Assembly (NCBI RefSeq): GCF_024713945.1
Contig: NC_134682.1
Span: 1,178,001 to 1,242,000, forward strand
Reading direction: 5' to 3'
Source of the DNA: Dermatophagoides farinae
Taxonomy: Eukaryota > Arthropoda > Arachnida > Sarcoptiformes > Pyroglyphidae
Length of the DNA: 64,000 nt
The notes under the pieces: model-generated
Database searches by the model: none
Seen by the model: the letters and a program-made list of their open reading frames with translations, nothing else
What the model was told of the DNA's origin: nothing
Program-made: the position numbers and the translations under genes
Shown: one piece after another, positions 1-11,500 of the stretch
How the letters are laid out: every line of letters begins with the position of its first letter
Numbering within the stretch: the stretch's first letter is position 1

Positions 1-426
1 TCATCTTTGTTGTTTTCTAAATACGAAAAAAAAATTGAAATTGAAATAGAAAAACAGAAATTAAAATTTAAATTAAAAAATTTCCATTCAAATGATTATT
101 CTGGACATTTATTTCATGTGTCCAGAATTTTTTGTTCTCACAATCAGAACAAAATTCAGATGAATGTGTACAATAAACATAAACATCCGAATCTGAATTT
201 CCCCAAGGAATTGAAAGAATTTTTTTTTCTCATTCCAAAATTGGATTGCCGCTCAAAAACGGAATATACAGAATTTGAGTTGAGTAAACATCGCTATCAT
301 CATAATGATGAAAGTGGCTCATACAAAATTTTCACATCAAGAAAAAAAATGATGAATGATGATCTCTATTGCAGCTGCTATTTTATTCATGTTCATGATA
401 ATGGTAGAAATATTACATTTCTCTAA
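1..426 (+). CDS. 3' end of a MATH/TRAF-like domain protein (partial)
   Basis: Open frame running from the window edge to a TAA at 424-426, about 140 codons. Codon use is varied and not repeat-driven, unlike the spurious frames in this window. The peptide has the layout of a MATH (TRAF-C) beta-sandwich: an opening segment KFKLKNF, then IQMNVYN at the strand where family members carry the W-x-I-x-V-Y-P pattern, FFFLIP for the central strand, SGSYKIFTSR for the usual G-W-x-x-F-I-S segment, and DDLYCSCYFIHV for the closing D-D-x-L-x-I-x-V strand. This is pattern recognition, not an alignment. MATH domains bind peptide ligands in BTB-MATH ubiquitin adaptors, TRAFs and related proteins; which architecture this belongs to cannot be told, because upstream exons lie outside the window. 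No ATG supports a start here. It ends facing the chitinase 3' end. Confidence 0.45.
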   Translation, partial: SSLLFSKYEKKIEIEIEKQKLKFKLKNFHSNDYSGHLFHVSRIFCSHNQNKIQMNVYNKHKHPNLNFPKELKEFFFLIPKLDCRSKTEYTEFELSKHRYHHNDESGSYKIFTSRKKMMNDDLYCSCYFIHVHDNGRNITFL

Positions 427-815
427 ATGTTTCCATTTTGTGCTAGAATTCTGTCGTGAATGGAATATTCTTGAAAATTAATTTTTACCGCTGCTGATGA
501 TGATGATGTTGTTGTTGTTGTTATTTTTTGCCACATCAACATCAAAATCAAATGTCTTTGACATTTAAAATGAAAGAGAAAAAACAACAAAAATTTTAAA
601 AGCGCTACATTAAAAGTTTTGGAATCATTTGTTTGTAGAATATCTACACTATCTATCTACTTTGAATACGAAATATGAAATGGAATCCATTTCATATTTC
701 GTATGAAATTTTCAGAATCAAGAATCAAAATGATGAGTGGTATTTTTGACGAAAAAGCATTAAGTGGTATATATTGAATCTTGAAACTTGGTTATTGCAT
801 GTTGAAAAAAAGTTA
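427..815. other. Intergenic gap between the MATH-like gene and the chitinase 3' end
   Basis: About 390 bases between two converging genes. It holds a short (GATGAT)(GTT)n microsatellite near 493-526 and a perfect hairpin at 666-704, listed separately. I looked on the minus strand for a final chitinase exon coding a cysteine-rich CBM14 module and saw none. Confidence 0.6.
666..704. repeat. Perfect 18-bp inverted repeat, 3-nt loop
   Basis: Left arm 666-683 and right arm 687-704 are exact reverse complements; the loop is AAT at 684-686. The arms begin ATACG and end ATGG. It can fold on either strand, so it could form in the 3' RNA of either convergent gene. It is too short for a canonical pre-miRNA (39 nt in all). 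Function unknown. Confidence 0.9.
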
Positions 816-3800
816 TTACATACCAGATTTAGTGGACAAAGTATTCGCTATAGTTTCATCAATATTTTCCACATAATAACCTTTAAGATCATTTTTGGCA
901 GCATTTATAAGTGGAAATTTTTGTCCCATACATGAACCAGAAAAATCATCCATATCAATTGACCAAATCATAATGCCACTTAAACCGGCTTGTTTAAGCC
1001 ATTGTGTCTGAATTCAGATGTGAAAAAAAATCAGTTAAAATTATCGAAAAAAAAAATTCACAAGACACTTACTTTGACTTTAAAACTTCTTGGATCATCA
1101 AAACCAACCCATTGATCACCAAGATAAGCATATGGTACCATTTGTTCATTATCCCAGACCAATGTTGCACCCATTTTAAGCATATCACAAATCTATGATG
1201 ATGAATAAAAATGAAATTTATTCATTGACCAAAAAAAAAATGCAAAAAAACAAACCTCAAAAAATGAAAGAAATCCCGATTCTTTGGTATATATTCCTGG
1301 ATTTCCACCTTTGATTGCCGGATCACCAATATCGGTCAAATTTGGACTAGCTAATGTGAATGATCGACCTGTATTGTTGTCATACACACATTTATAAAAT
1401 GAAATTCTATACATGAATTTTCATAGCAAAAAAAAAAAAATCACCCATACCATAGGTTGGTAATCCAACAACAATTTTCTCCCTTGAAGCACCTTTATTG
1501 ATCCATTCATTGACACTGAAATCCTACAAATGAAAATAGAAATTAGCATTAGTCATCCATATGTTTTGAGATGTTCTGTGTAAATAAAAAAAATAACGGA
1601 TAACGGACATAAAAAAACTATAATAATAATGGGTCAAACGGGCATCTTTTTTTCAGTGATCATAAGTGAGAGTACAAAAAAAAATGAAATGAAATGAAAA
1701 AATCTGTCAGTCTGCCAAAATATAATGGCTTTAACACGCGTGCAACACGTGCTATTTTATTGTTGTTGTATAAAACAAGAGTTGAATGAGTGTGTGTGTA
1801 TGTCTGTAAAACGAAAGTGGAAACAAAACAAAACAAAAAAAAATTTTGGAAAAGGGTCGCGCAAAATAATACCGTTGTGTTGAGCAACCAGACAGGATTG
1901 GACAGAAAAAAAACAAAACACGGAAGTTTTGGAATGAAAGTGAAAAATAAGTCAACTGTTGAAAGAAACGAGAATTGATTGAATGAATGGAAAAAAAACT
2001 AAACGACGGGAAAAGAAATTTTTTTTTCTTTTCGTTGTTGTTGTTGACCCGACTACAATCATCAGACAAACATATTGCTGCTGACCTAATCGAAAGTTGT
2101 CAACAACAAAAAATGAAACAGATTGGTTAGTACGGAAGAAGAGAAGAGTTTAAAGGTTTTTTTTTGGTTCAATATTTCCTGATTTAGGTAAAAAATGAAA
2201 TGTTTGTTTGCTAGAACAAAAAAAAACAAACCACTAACCACTGTCAATTTACGTTGATAATCGGTTGCAGCTTGTATTGGAAACAATGGTGAATTATGGG
2301 CAACATTTTTCTCCCAATCACCATGAAAATCATATGTCATAATGTTGATGAAATCTAAATATCTAAATATACATTTTCATTTAGGAAATGAAATTCCAAC
2401 GAAAAAAAAAGATTCTTACTTATTAACTTCAGGAACATCGTAACCACTATTTACGGCTTCAAAACTAGCTGGTACGGCTGCCGAAAGTAATAATCGTGGT
2501 TTACCCGAACCTTTAGCTTCACCATCAAAAGTTTCACGTAATTCCTATGTGAATGCAAAACAAAAAACACGATTTGAATTTTTGAAAATTAATTGTCACA
2601 ACACAAATTACATACTTTTAATAATTTTGTATAACGTTCTTTATCTTCTGTACCACGAGGAAATTCCCAACAAACATCTAATCCATCGAATCCTCTTTTT
2701 CTTAAAAATTCTACAACATTAAATGTGAATAATGTCTGACGATATGCACTTTCTGTCAATGTACGAAATGGTATTGGCCCCATCATCCATCCACCGACGG
2801 CAATTAAAATTTTAAGTTTAGGATTTTTTGATTTCAATGATAATACACGTTCATAAAGACCATTGGCAATTTCATCGTTCGGTTCACTGGGTATTAATTT
2901 AAATTCACTATTTAGATTGGCAAATGCGTAGATAACATGTGTGCATAGAAATGGATCTAAATTTTCCGGCGTAAATTGACCTTGACCAGGTCTTTTATGT
3001 GACCAATTGGTAAAATAGCAAACAACTCGAGCGTTTGTATCATTTCCATTTTTCATTGGTTTAATTATGGCCGGTGTAGTGGGCACAACTTTTGGTTTAT
3101 CAATAATCATGTTAATATCAGTGCTTGGCACGAACACTTTTGTCGATTGATCAGCTATCATGGCTTTTTGAATGATTGAATCAAATTTAGATTTTTGGCT
3201 TTTGGCCTGCCCATAAGTTCTTCGGCCATAATACTGATTAATGGATATTTCTTTTCAGCACAGGTGCCTTTAAAATCATCCATATCAACAGTCCAAACCA
3301 TAGCGCCACCATAACCATTATCAATGATCCATCGAAGTTTTTCCCGTATGGATCGTTCATCATCAAAACCAACCCATTGATCACCTTGAATAGCATATGG
3401 TACTTTTTGTTCTTCATCCCAAATGTATTTGGCACCATTTTTAAGCATTTCACATATCTCATAAAATGCTAAAAATCCTGATTCACGTGTATATTCACCG
3501 GCTTTACCACCACCAGAAGTTGGTGCATTGAAACCATTATTACCAGTGGATGATAATGTAAAACTTCTACCATATGTAGCTAGTCCGACAATGATTTTAT
3601 CTTTGGATGCACCAAGTTTTTCCCACATTTTTACACCATATTCCTGGAACAAAAGAACAAAAATCATCAAATACTGATCAACAATCAAATAATCAAACAA
3701 TTAACCATTGTAAGTTGTTTACGCCAATCAGTTTCCGTTGATAATGCATATAATGGTGCATTATGACCGGTTTTTGGTTCCCATTTACCATGAAAATCAT

Positions 3801-4708
3801 ATGACATGATATTGATAAAATCAACATTACTATTTCAACAGACAAAAAAAAAGAATTAAAAGATCATCATCATCATCAACATTCTAATGATCATAAAACA
3901 CATACTTTGCAACTCCTGGAACATCATAACCACTTTTAATGGTTTCAGCACCAGCCGATACAGCCACACTTAACAATAAACGTGGTAAACTTTTTTCAAT
4001 TGCTTCCGATTCAAATGCAATACGTAATTCTTTAAGTAGATCAACAAAATTTCGTTTATCATCACTGCCTTTAGGAAATTCCCAATCAATATCAAGACCA
4101 TCAAAATTTCTTTGCCGTAAATAATCTAAAGCACTAAAAATGAACACTTGACGATTATAACGTGTGGATGCCATTGTCCGGAAACGTTCCGTGCCGAATG
4201 ACCAGCCACCAACGGCCAATAATATTTTGAGATTTGGATTTTTTTTCTTCAATTCAATCACACGTTCATAGGTTCCTTTTTTATTATTCAATGTTTCATC
4301 AGTTGAATCGAATGAAGTTAATTTATTGGATTTCATCCAACCAAAACTGAATATAATGTGCGTACAAAGAAATGGATCAATATCTTCGGGAACATATTTG
4401 CCCTCTTTTGGCCGATATTGTGACCAATTTGTATAATAACAAACTAGCCGTTTATTTGGCTGTATAATTGATGCTGCATTTTCTTTCATCGACGACGACG
4501 ATGATGATGATGATGATGATGATGATGATAATTGATTAAATACTCTTGGTTCTATACAAATCGATAATTGATTGATTGAAACATTAAAATGACAGCGAGA
4601 AAAAAAAATTACTCAACACTTACGATATAACCTTCGTGATTGTGAAAGACAAATCAGGCCATAGTATAGGAATATGAATGTGGAAAAATGAAATTGTCGT
4701 AATAAAGT
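816..4708 (-). CDS. Cht7: Membrane-anchored chitinase with two GH18 domains (group III / Cht7-like)
   Basis: Exons on the minus strand: 4708-4624, 4551-3906, 3829-3706, 3643-2616, 2544-2420, 2362-2239, 1523-1451, 1368-1256, 1192-1073, 1007-816, all with GT-AG junctions that keep phase. The 85-nt first exon codes a hydrophobic segment ([13 protein letters not shown]), followed by a serine run: a signal anchor or signal peptide. The start codon lies in an unfound upstream exon. Domain 1 (from RLVCYYTNW) has AVGGW, the catalytic [10 protein letters not shown] and VWTVDMDDF. Domain 2 (from RVVCYFTNW) has [14 protein letters not shown] and IWSIDMDDF, but its catalytic motif reads [10 protein letters not shown]. 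Two GH18 domains behind a membrane segment is the layout of insect group III chitinases, which act on cuticle and peritrophic chitin. The frame breaks between the domains (TGA at 3158-3160; see findings). The end is either SGM-TAA at 816 or a donor GTATGT at 823 leading to an exon outside the window; no CBM14 is visible. At least about 876 residues. Confidence 0.85.
3165..3169 (-). other. Frame break between the two GH18 domains (A5 run on the coding strand)
   Basis: Domain 1 runs in one frame to a TGA at 3158-3160. Domain 2 is open in another frame starting at the overlapping ATG at 3161-3159. One extra base in the A run would fuse them into one frame, and the summed exon lengths are divisible by three only with that base added. 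Alternatively, a GT-AG segment 3234-3155 (80 nt) removes the stop and also restores frame, but it has no pyrimidine tract and would delete the last turn of domain 1. Confidence 0.7.
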
Positions 4709-5539
4709 CTAAAAAATGAAAATGAAATGAACGACAACAATAAAAGGTTAATCTTATTTCGTGATCAAATATAATTATTAATTATAAATCAAATTGTCAA
4801 ATTTCCCAAGATGATAATGATGATGATCATGATGTGTGAATTTTTTTTTTTTAAATGCGTTAACTGAACTTTAGAAAATTTCCACCGTTTGTGTTTGTGT
4901 GTGTGTGTTAATTATTAAATGACAATTAAAATCGTTCTTATTTCAATTATGAAAGGATTGTTGTTTTTGTTTTTGTTTGTTTGTTCGCTGAATTGTCAGT
5001 GTCAATCGAGCATTTTTTTTTTGCCATCTTGCCGACATAATCATCATCATCATGACGCATCATTAAGTGTGTGACGATCGTGTTTAAAGAAAAAGACAAT
5101 AGAATTGTCGATGACAAATTAAAAGACAAAAAAAAAAATTTCCCATTTGAATTTCAATTTGTTTGAAAAAATTCTTAAAAAAAATTTTATCAATTTGATC
5201 ATCATTGGTGATTCAGATGATGGTCAAAATCACCCACACACACACACACACGTTTTCTCTTGCTCTTTATATCTCTATCTCTTTTTCTTTCTCTAATCAT
5301 CACTATCTTTAAACTTGATTTGACCAATCTAGTTTTGTCGGTCACCAACGTACAGACAGAACGAATCATGGTCTCGTTTTTTTTTTCGCCAATATCAAAC
5401 ATCATTGCAATCACATTTATACACACACATAGAGAAATGATTTTTAAATCAAAAAAAAAAAAAAAAAAAAACAAAACAAAACAAAAATCCAGTACTATGA
5501 ACTCAATTTTTATAAATAAATAAATAAAAAAATTGTAGC

Positions 5540-5591
5540 AACACACACACACACACCCACACACATCTACACACACACACACACACACACA
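5540..5591. repeat. (AC)n microsatellite, interrupted
   Basis: Runs of AC dinucleotides at 5540-5591, broken by CCC and ATCT interruptions. Typical of the very frequent CA/GT tracts in this window. Confidence 0.9.
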
Positions 5592-8500
5592 CCTAGACAA
5601 CACATATTAACAAATCACATTCATTTCAATTCATTCATAGTGAACTTTTTTTTTCTTCATTTCATTCCATTGATCATCAAGATCATTAATAATAAAATTT
5701 TGGCCATGAAATGAAATGAAATGAATAATACGGGCGTGATAATGAGCAGCTCATTAATGATTTTCTTTTTTGTTTTTTGATTCAATCAAGCCGGCTTTTC
5801 TATACAGTAATGTCAATGCGTTTTTTTTCGTTTTTTTTTTGGACGACGACGATGATAATTTCTATTTCAACATATTCATTGTTCAGATGACAAAAATATG
5901 CACATCTATTTAAGAAATGCAAAAAAAAAGAGTTACTTATAAAGAGCAAATCACGATATTGAAACGTTAAGTTTTTTTTTTCTTTGGTTGTGATGAAATC
6001 AAGAGATGATGATGATGATGATGATGATGATTATATGATGGCTTTCGTGAATGGATAATTTTGGAAACATCATCATCATCAAATTGAATTAAATCGTAAA
6101 GCAGACCAGACCAGACAGACATTACAACAACAATAATGGTCTACAATAAAATGATCAAAACAAATCAATCAAAAGGAAAAAAAATCTATAAAATAAAGAG
6201 ATTCCAGTGTTTGAAAAAAAGCAAATGAAGTAGAAATCCATTGCTCTAGTTTCGATTTTTCTTTTCATTTTTTTTTCTGTTGTTGTTGATGGATAATGAA
6301 AATGGATTGTTTTGTTTGTTTGTTTGTTTGCCTAGGAATAAACACACTGAATTCGATTCGATTATTGTGAACAAACAAAATGATGCTAAATTCAGAACAA
6401 CAACAACAACGAGTCAGATGATAATAATAATATAATGAGGTCACGTGTTTATTATTTATCCGGAGATATTTTTAATCATCATGGACAATGGAATCATGAT
6501 GTATTTTTTTTTATTTATTTCTATCTTTGGTAATGATATGATTGATTGATTGATTGATTGTATTGGATTTTTTTTTCTGGGTTATAAAATCAATCACAAC
6601 AACATTACCATAATAATAATGGCCATTATGATGATTATCAATTGTTTTTTTCTTCTTCTGGTTTTCAGGACAGTAGTAGGATTGTTGATGATTGCAAAAA
6701 GCCAATCGAAAAAATAAACTAACAATGACGAATAGTTCAATCAATCAATATATAATGATGATGATGATGAATGTTTTAAAATTTAAAAAAACAAAAACAA
6801 ATTCCATAGACACAAAAAAAAATCACAGATTCATTATTGTTTGCTGTTGTCTGACCGGTGTGTGTGTGTGCGTATGTGTTTGCTGAGAAATTGTAGAAAT
6901 AAAACAAACAGGGGAAAAAAAATTCAGCTATGCAACATCATTGATATATGGATGATAATAACGATGATGATGATGATGATGATGGAATTGAATTCCATAT
7001 AATCACAATTGTCGACATTATATCATCAAACTTATTATTATTCACATGAGAACAATTTTTCAAAGAACAAAAAAAAATTTTCTTTGAATTAATTCACTTG
7101 ATGATATACGATGATGATGATATGATTCGTGAATCGATGACGTTGATCATTGAAAATGTGTTAGAAAACATATTATGTCTGTGTGTGTGTTTACACAACA
7201 ATGTGGAATCGTTTTATTTTTATTTTTTTTTTTTTTTGCTGCTGTTGTGCTGATCACAACAGGTGAATGATTCTTGGATTATAAAAATATTTGGATGGAT
7301 TAAAAATGGTGATGATGATGACGATGATGATGATGATGATGATGATGTTTGGTTTTCGAGATTATTTTCATTCTACACAGAGAGTGTATAAATTTTTTTG
7401 TTTCTTCTTTGAAATGAAAAGAGTATGTTCAATGTTCAATGTGTGCATACAGTTGTGTGTCGTTTTACTAGTTTTTTGTTAAAATAAAAATCATCATCAT
7501 CATTTTAACGGTGGTTGGACGAAAAAAAAAAAAATTTTTTTATATGGAGCAACAACAAAACATGGACATCCACTTTGTCGACAACGATGATGATGACCAA
7601 CAACAACATTCAACAACGATAACAGTTCTTATTTGATGATTATGATGATGACGAGATGGTGGCCACCAAATAGTATCAAAAAAAAAGAACTTCTTTACTC
7701 AATGACAGTGTTGAACAACAACAACAACAACAACAACAACAACGAAGAAAAAAAAACAGAACAAGAACTAAAATATATCGCGCCCAGCAAGTTAGACCAG
7801 AATGTTGTTTAGTGAATGACAACTAACTAACTGTACACACACACACACACACATTTGATTTGATTCAATTTAATTCAACAACAAAAGAAGAAATCCTGAC
7901 AATAGGACCGACTAACTGTATCTGTATCCTATCCTGTTCTTGTTGTTGTTGTTGTTGTTGTCGTTCTTGTTTGTCAGTAGTAAAAAAAAAAGATTTATAC
8001 ATAGCAACAACAACAACAACAACAGGTTCCAGCTTCGTGAAACATGTATTATAATGGCAAGCAAAAAAAAAAAAATCTCTTTAATTTTGTTGTTTTCATA
8101 CACATTGAATAGAGAATTGGTTGGTTCGTTTTTTTTTTTTTTTTTTTGGAAAAAAAGGGGCATTCCACAACAGATAGGACACGACCAGATCTACAAATAT
8201 CACAAACAGACAATTTCATTTTATGTCCAAAGAGAAAATTTTCTTTCTCTCTCTCAAACACAAATAAAATTGATTCAAAGAAAAAAATCACATCGAAAGA
8301 GAATCATCGCGCAAGTTGTTTTTGAACGGCAGCAAGATTTTTCGTTTTGTTCTGGATCGAGGATATGATGATGATGATGATTGGAGAATATATACATGAT
8401 TTCTGCCGGTGTTTCATTTGCTTCTTTTTCTTTTTTTTTGGCTTGGATGGATTTAGAATTGAAAATTCATTCATTTTTTTGCGATTTAAAATTAGATCAT

Positions 8501-9142
8501 TTATCGATTGATAATGATGATGATGTCATATCTAATAGTTATGTGTCATGAATTTCCGTTATTCGGTCCATTTATGACATGATGATGATGATGATGAAGT
8601 TTCCATCACGAACAATTTTTTTTCAATCATTTCACTTCAATAGTTTTTTTTATAGATTTCAATCCCATTTTTTTTGTCGATCATTTGTGTGTGTGTGTGT
8701 ATGTGATAATGATGACGACGATAATGTCGCTGTTTTCTTTTTTTTTCATTATTTACCTGAAACTTGTTTATAATGGATGTATCGTGAATCATCCGTTATC
8801 TTGTCATTTTGTGTGTGTGTGTCTGCCTGTATTTCCCCTTTTTTGATTACGATTAATCTATAGTTCCGTTTTCGATTTCTAAATCTTTGTTTTCAATGAG
8901 GAGAAAAAAACCTCAACTTTTTTTTGATGATCAATGATTTGATCAAATGAATTGTGAATTAATAGAATGACAACATGATAAATATGATTTGGTAAAAAAA
9001 AAACTAGATAAAAATCGATTCAATTTCTTTTTTTACATTTCACATCAATAGAGATGTCTTTTCATTTTTAATTTCATTATAATTTATTATCATTTAGTTT
9101 AGTTTCATCATCATCATAATCAATGTTATCATCGAATGTGCC

Positions 9143-9169
9143 CGTGTGTGTGTGTGTGTGTGTGTGTGA
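9143..9169. repeat. (GT)n microsatellite
   Basis: Uninterrupted GT repeat of roughly 13 units. It lies in non-coding DNA. Confidence 0.9.
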
Positions 9170-11149
9170 GAAACTTTTAGATTTTAGGGTCTAACATTTA
9201 AGCTATCATCATCAAAAAGCGTGTTTGATACCAAAAAAAAAAAATTGATTTGACTGATCAATTATTATCATCATCATCATGATTTGGATGATTGAAATGA
9301 ACAACATGATCAATTAAAGTCAAAAAACAGAAAAAAAATGAACAAGAAAATGGAATTGTAATCTCTGTATTGGTCATTGTTGAAACAAAATTTGATCACA
9401 ATCCAATTCAAAGGGACCATGACATGGTAAAATTCATGTAAACATACACATTTTGATTTATTTTCATTATGATGATCATACAACATCATGATTTGAACTT
9501 TGGTTTTCGATTATATATATCCATTTTAAAAGTAAACTTTGTAACAAGAGTAAACTTTGTATCATTGATAAATGTGTCCCATGATTGCGTGTGTTTGTGT
9601 TTGTTTGGTAAGATTTCAGAAAAAAAAACAAATGAAAATCGAATGTTCCGTGACCATGAAATATGGATAGACGTGATTGGTTTCAATCGATTGATCATCA
9701 ATCAAGATAAATAAATAAACGTATGGTATTTCCAACTGATTCCAGTGATTTCATCATCATCATCATCATCATCGCATAATAATTTAATGTGAATTCGTAG
9801 TAAGTAATGGGGAAAAAAAAGTTTTTCATTTTTTTTTCTCGTATTCCTGAATCTGCCTGTTAATACCTGGAAATTTAATTAAGGAAAATTCATGATCCTA
9901 TGTATGGAAAAAAGCAAAAAAAAATTTCATTAGAAATTCTCATATTGGTCCAAAATGTTGGTTTTAAAAAACATACCTTTTCTTGAGATTTTTTTTCCCG
10001 GTCCCAAGTATAATAATACACAATAAAAAATGAGACAAAAAAAACCTTGCAGAAACAACACACGCAACACCAACAACAATAAAATCAAGGTTGACAGCAG
10101 CGACAAAATGTAGTTCAAGTTCAACCAGGATTCTGTATTCACTATAATAATTCTGTTATTGTGTTCATGAAGAATTCATATATATAGCAAGGCGACCATG
10201 AAAATTCTGTTCTTCAACATCATCTACAATATAGAATTCTAGCTATTATGAAAATTATATAGCAACAAAAAAAACCCAAAATTAATGAGAATCGGCAATA
10301 CCCTTTTCTCTATAAAATTGTATACTACATGTACACACAAATGTATGTGTAAAGAAAAAATTCCATTGCTCATTGTCAGTTGGCCTTGATAAACGAACAA
10401 GGTCAATCAATATGAAAAAGAATATTCTACAATGGTTGGCTGTATATATTGTCAAGGTCAATACCCATGAACTTGGACATTTTTTTTTTTGTTCTCTTAC
10501 TTGCAAATGAAATTCATTCGTTTTTGTGTGTGTGTGTGTGGGCGTTATAACAATATACATATTAAAAATGGCAATGAAAACTATTATGGATTATATATGA
10601 AAAAAAAAATGAAAACCGAAACAACAGAAAAAAAAACTTCCACACCATTAAAAAAAAACCAAACCTTCACCTTGAGGAACCAGAATATACCACAGAATAT
10701 CAGAATCAAATTTTCTTCCGTTTTTTTTTTACTTTTGGTTGGATCTTGAATGAATGCAAAAAAAAAAAAAAAAATTTTTGTACTTTTGTACTTTATACAT
10801 ACAAAAAAAATGTATATACATCGTATTGTTGTGGTATATGATGAGCAGTGGTTATATTATCTCACGTCAAACCTATACTACTTCCAAAACAACAACAACA
10901 ACATAATAATAACTTTACCACGCACAAACAGTGGTTGCTCGTGCATTATACACGAATATATAAAAAAAAAAAAAAAATACCCAAACCAAAATGTGAAACA
11001 TTCCTAATACTTCTACTATTCTATAAATTATTCTGAAATGAAACAAGATTTCATTCAACATTCATTCATTCATTATCATGTCTTTTAGTGTTTGATGATT
11101 CGGCATCATGATCACCATCACCATCATCATCATCGATCGAATTGATGGT

Positions 11150-11176
11150 TAATGATGGCGTCGGCCGCCGCCATCT
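11150..11176. promoter_or_regulatory. GC-rich palindrome with paired Pho/YY1-like motifs
   Basis: In strongly AT-rich DNA this stretch holds GATGGCG followed within 15 bases by CGCCATC, an inverted pair around TCGGCCGC. GCCGCCAT resembles the known binding motif of YY1/Pleiohomeotic. It also reads as a tiny open frame from ATG to TAA (MASAAAI). It lies about 1.7 kb upstream of the FEM-1 start. A regulatory role is inference only. Confidence 0.25.
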
Positions 11177-11338
11177 AACGACCTTCAATAACACATGAAA
11201 TGAGTTATTTTTCTATATCCATCCAACAATAATATACGCCATCGTCGTCATTTATAAAATCAAAATCATCGAAAAATAGTAAAAGAAAAAAAAAATGAAA
11301 AAAAAAATTTTCATTTCAACGTCGGCGTCATTTTTATT

Positions 11339-11500
11339 TTGTTGCTGCTGGTTGAAAGCATCACCATACGCTACACACAAACGAATACCACTGATTCATC
11401 TTTGACGCCACAACAAATACCTCCACCACTACCATCATTAAATATTTCAAGTTCAACCATATTATCATCATCATCATATCACATCATTGATTGCAAATGT
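11339..11500 (+). other. Possible orphan exon, followed by a donor-like GTATGT
   Basis: An open frame without simple-repeat character for its first 40 codons (VESITIRYTQTNTTDSSL, then PQQIPPPLPSL and a serine run, then IIDCK). It is followed directly by GTATGT, a donor-like hexamer. No family is recognised, and no partner exon was found. It may be chance; frames of this length do arise from repeats here. Confidence 0.2.

Noticed and set aside
6001-6030. Regular ATG repeats that could suggest a CRISPR-like or satellite array
   Set aside because: Plain microsatellite with no spacers; eukaryotic DNA.
7860-8368. Overlapping open frames on both strands
   Set aside because: They consist of (GTT)n, (AAC)n and A runs read as Leu, Cys, Asn and Lys. 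No domain, no splice context.
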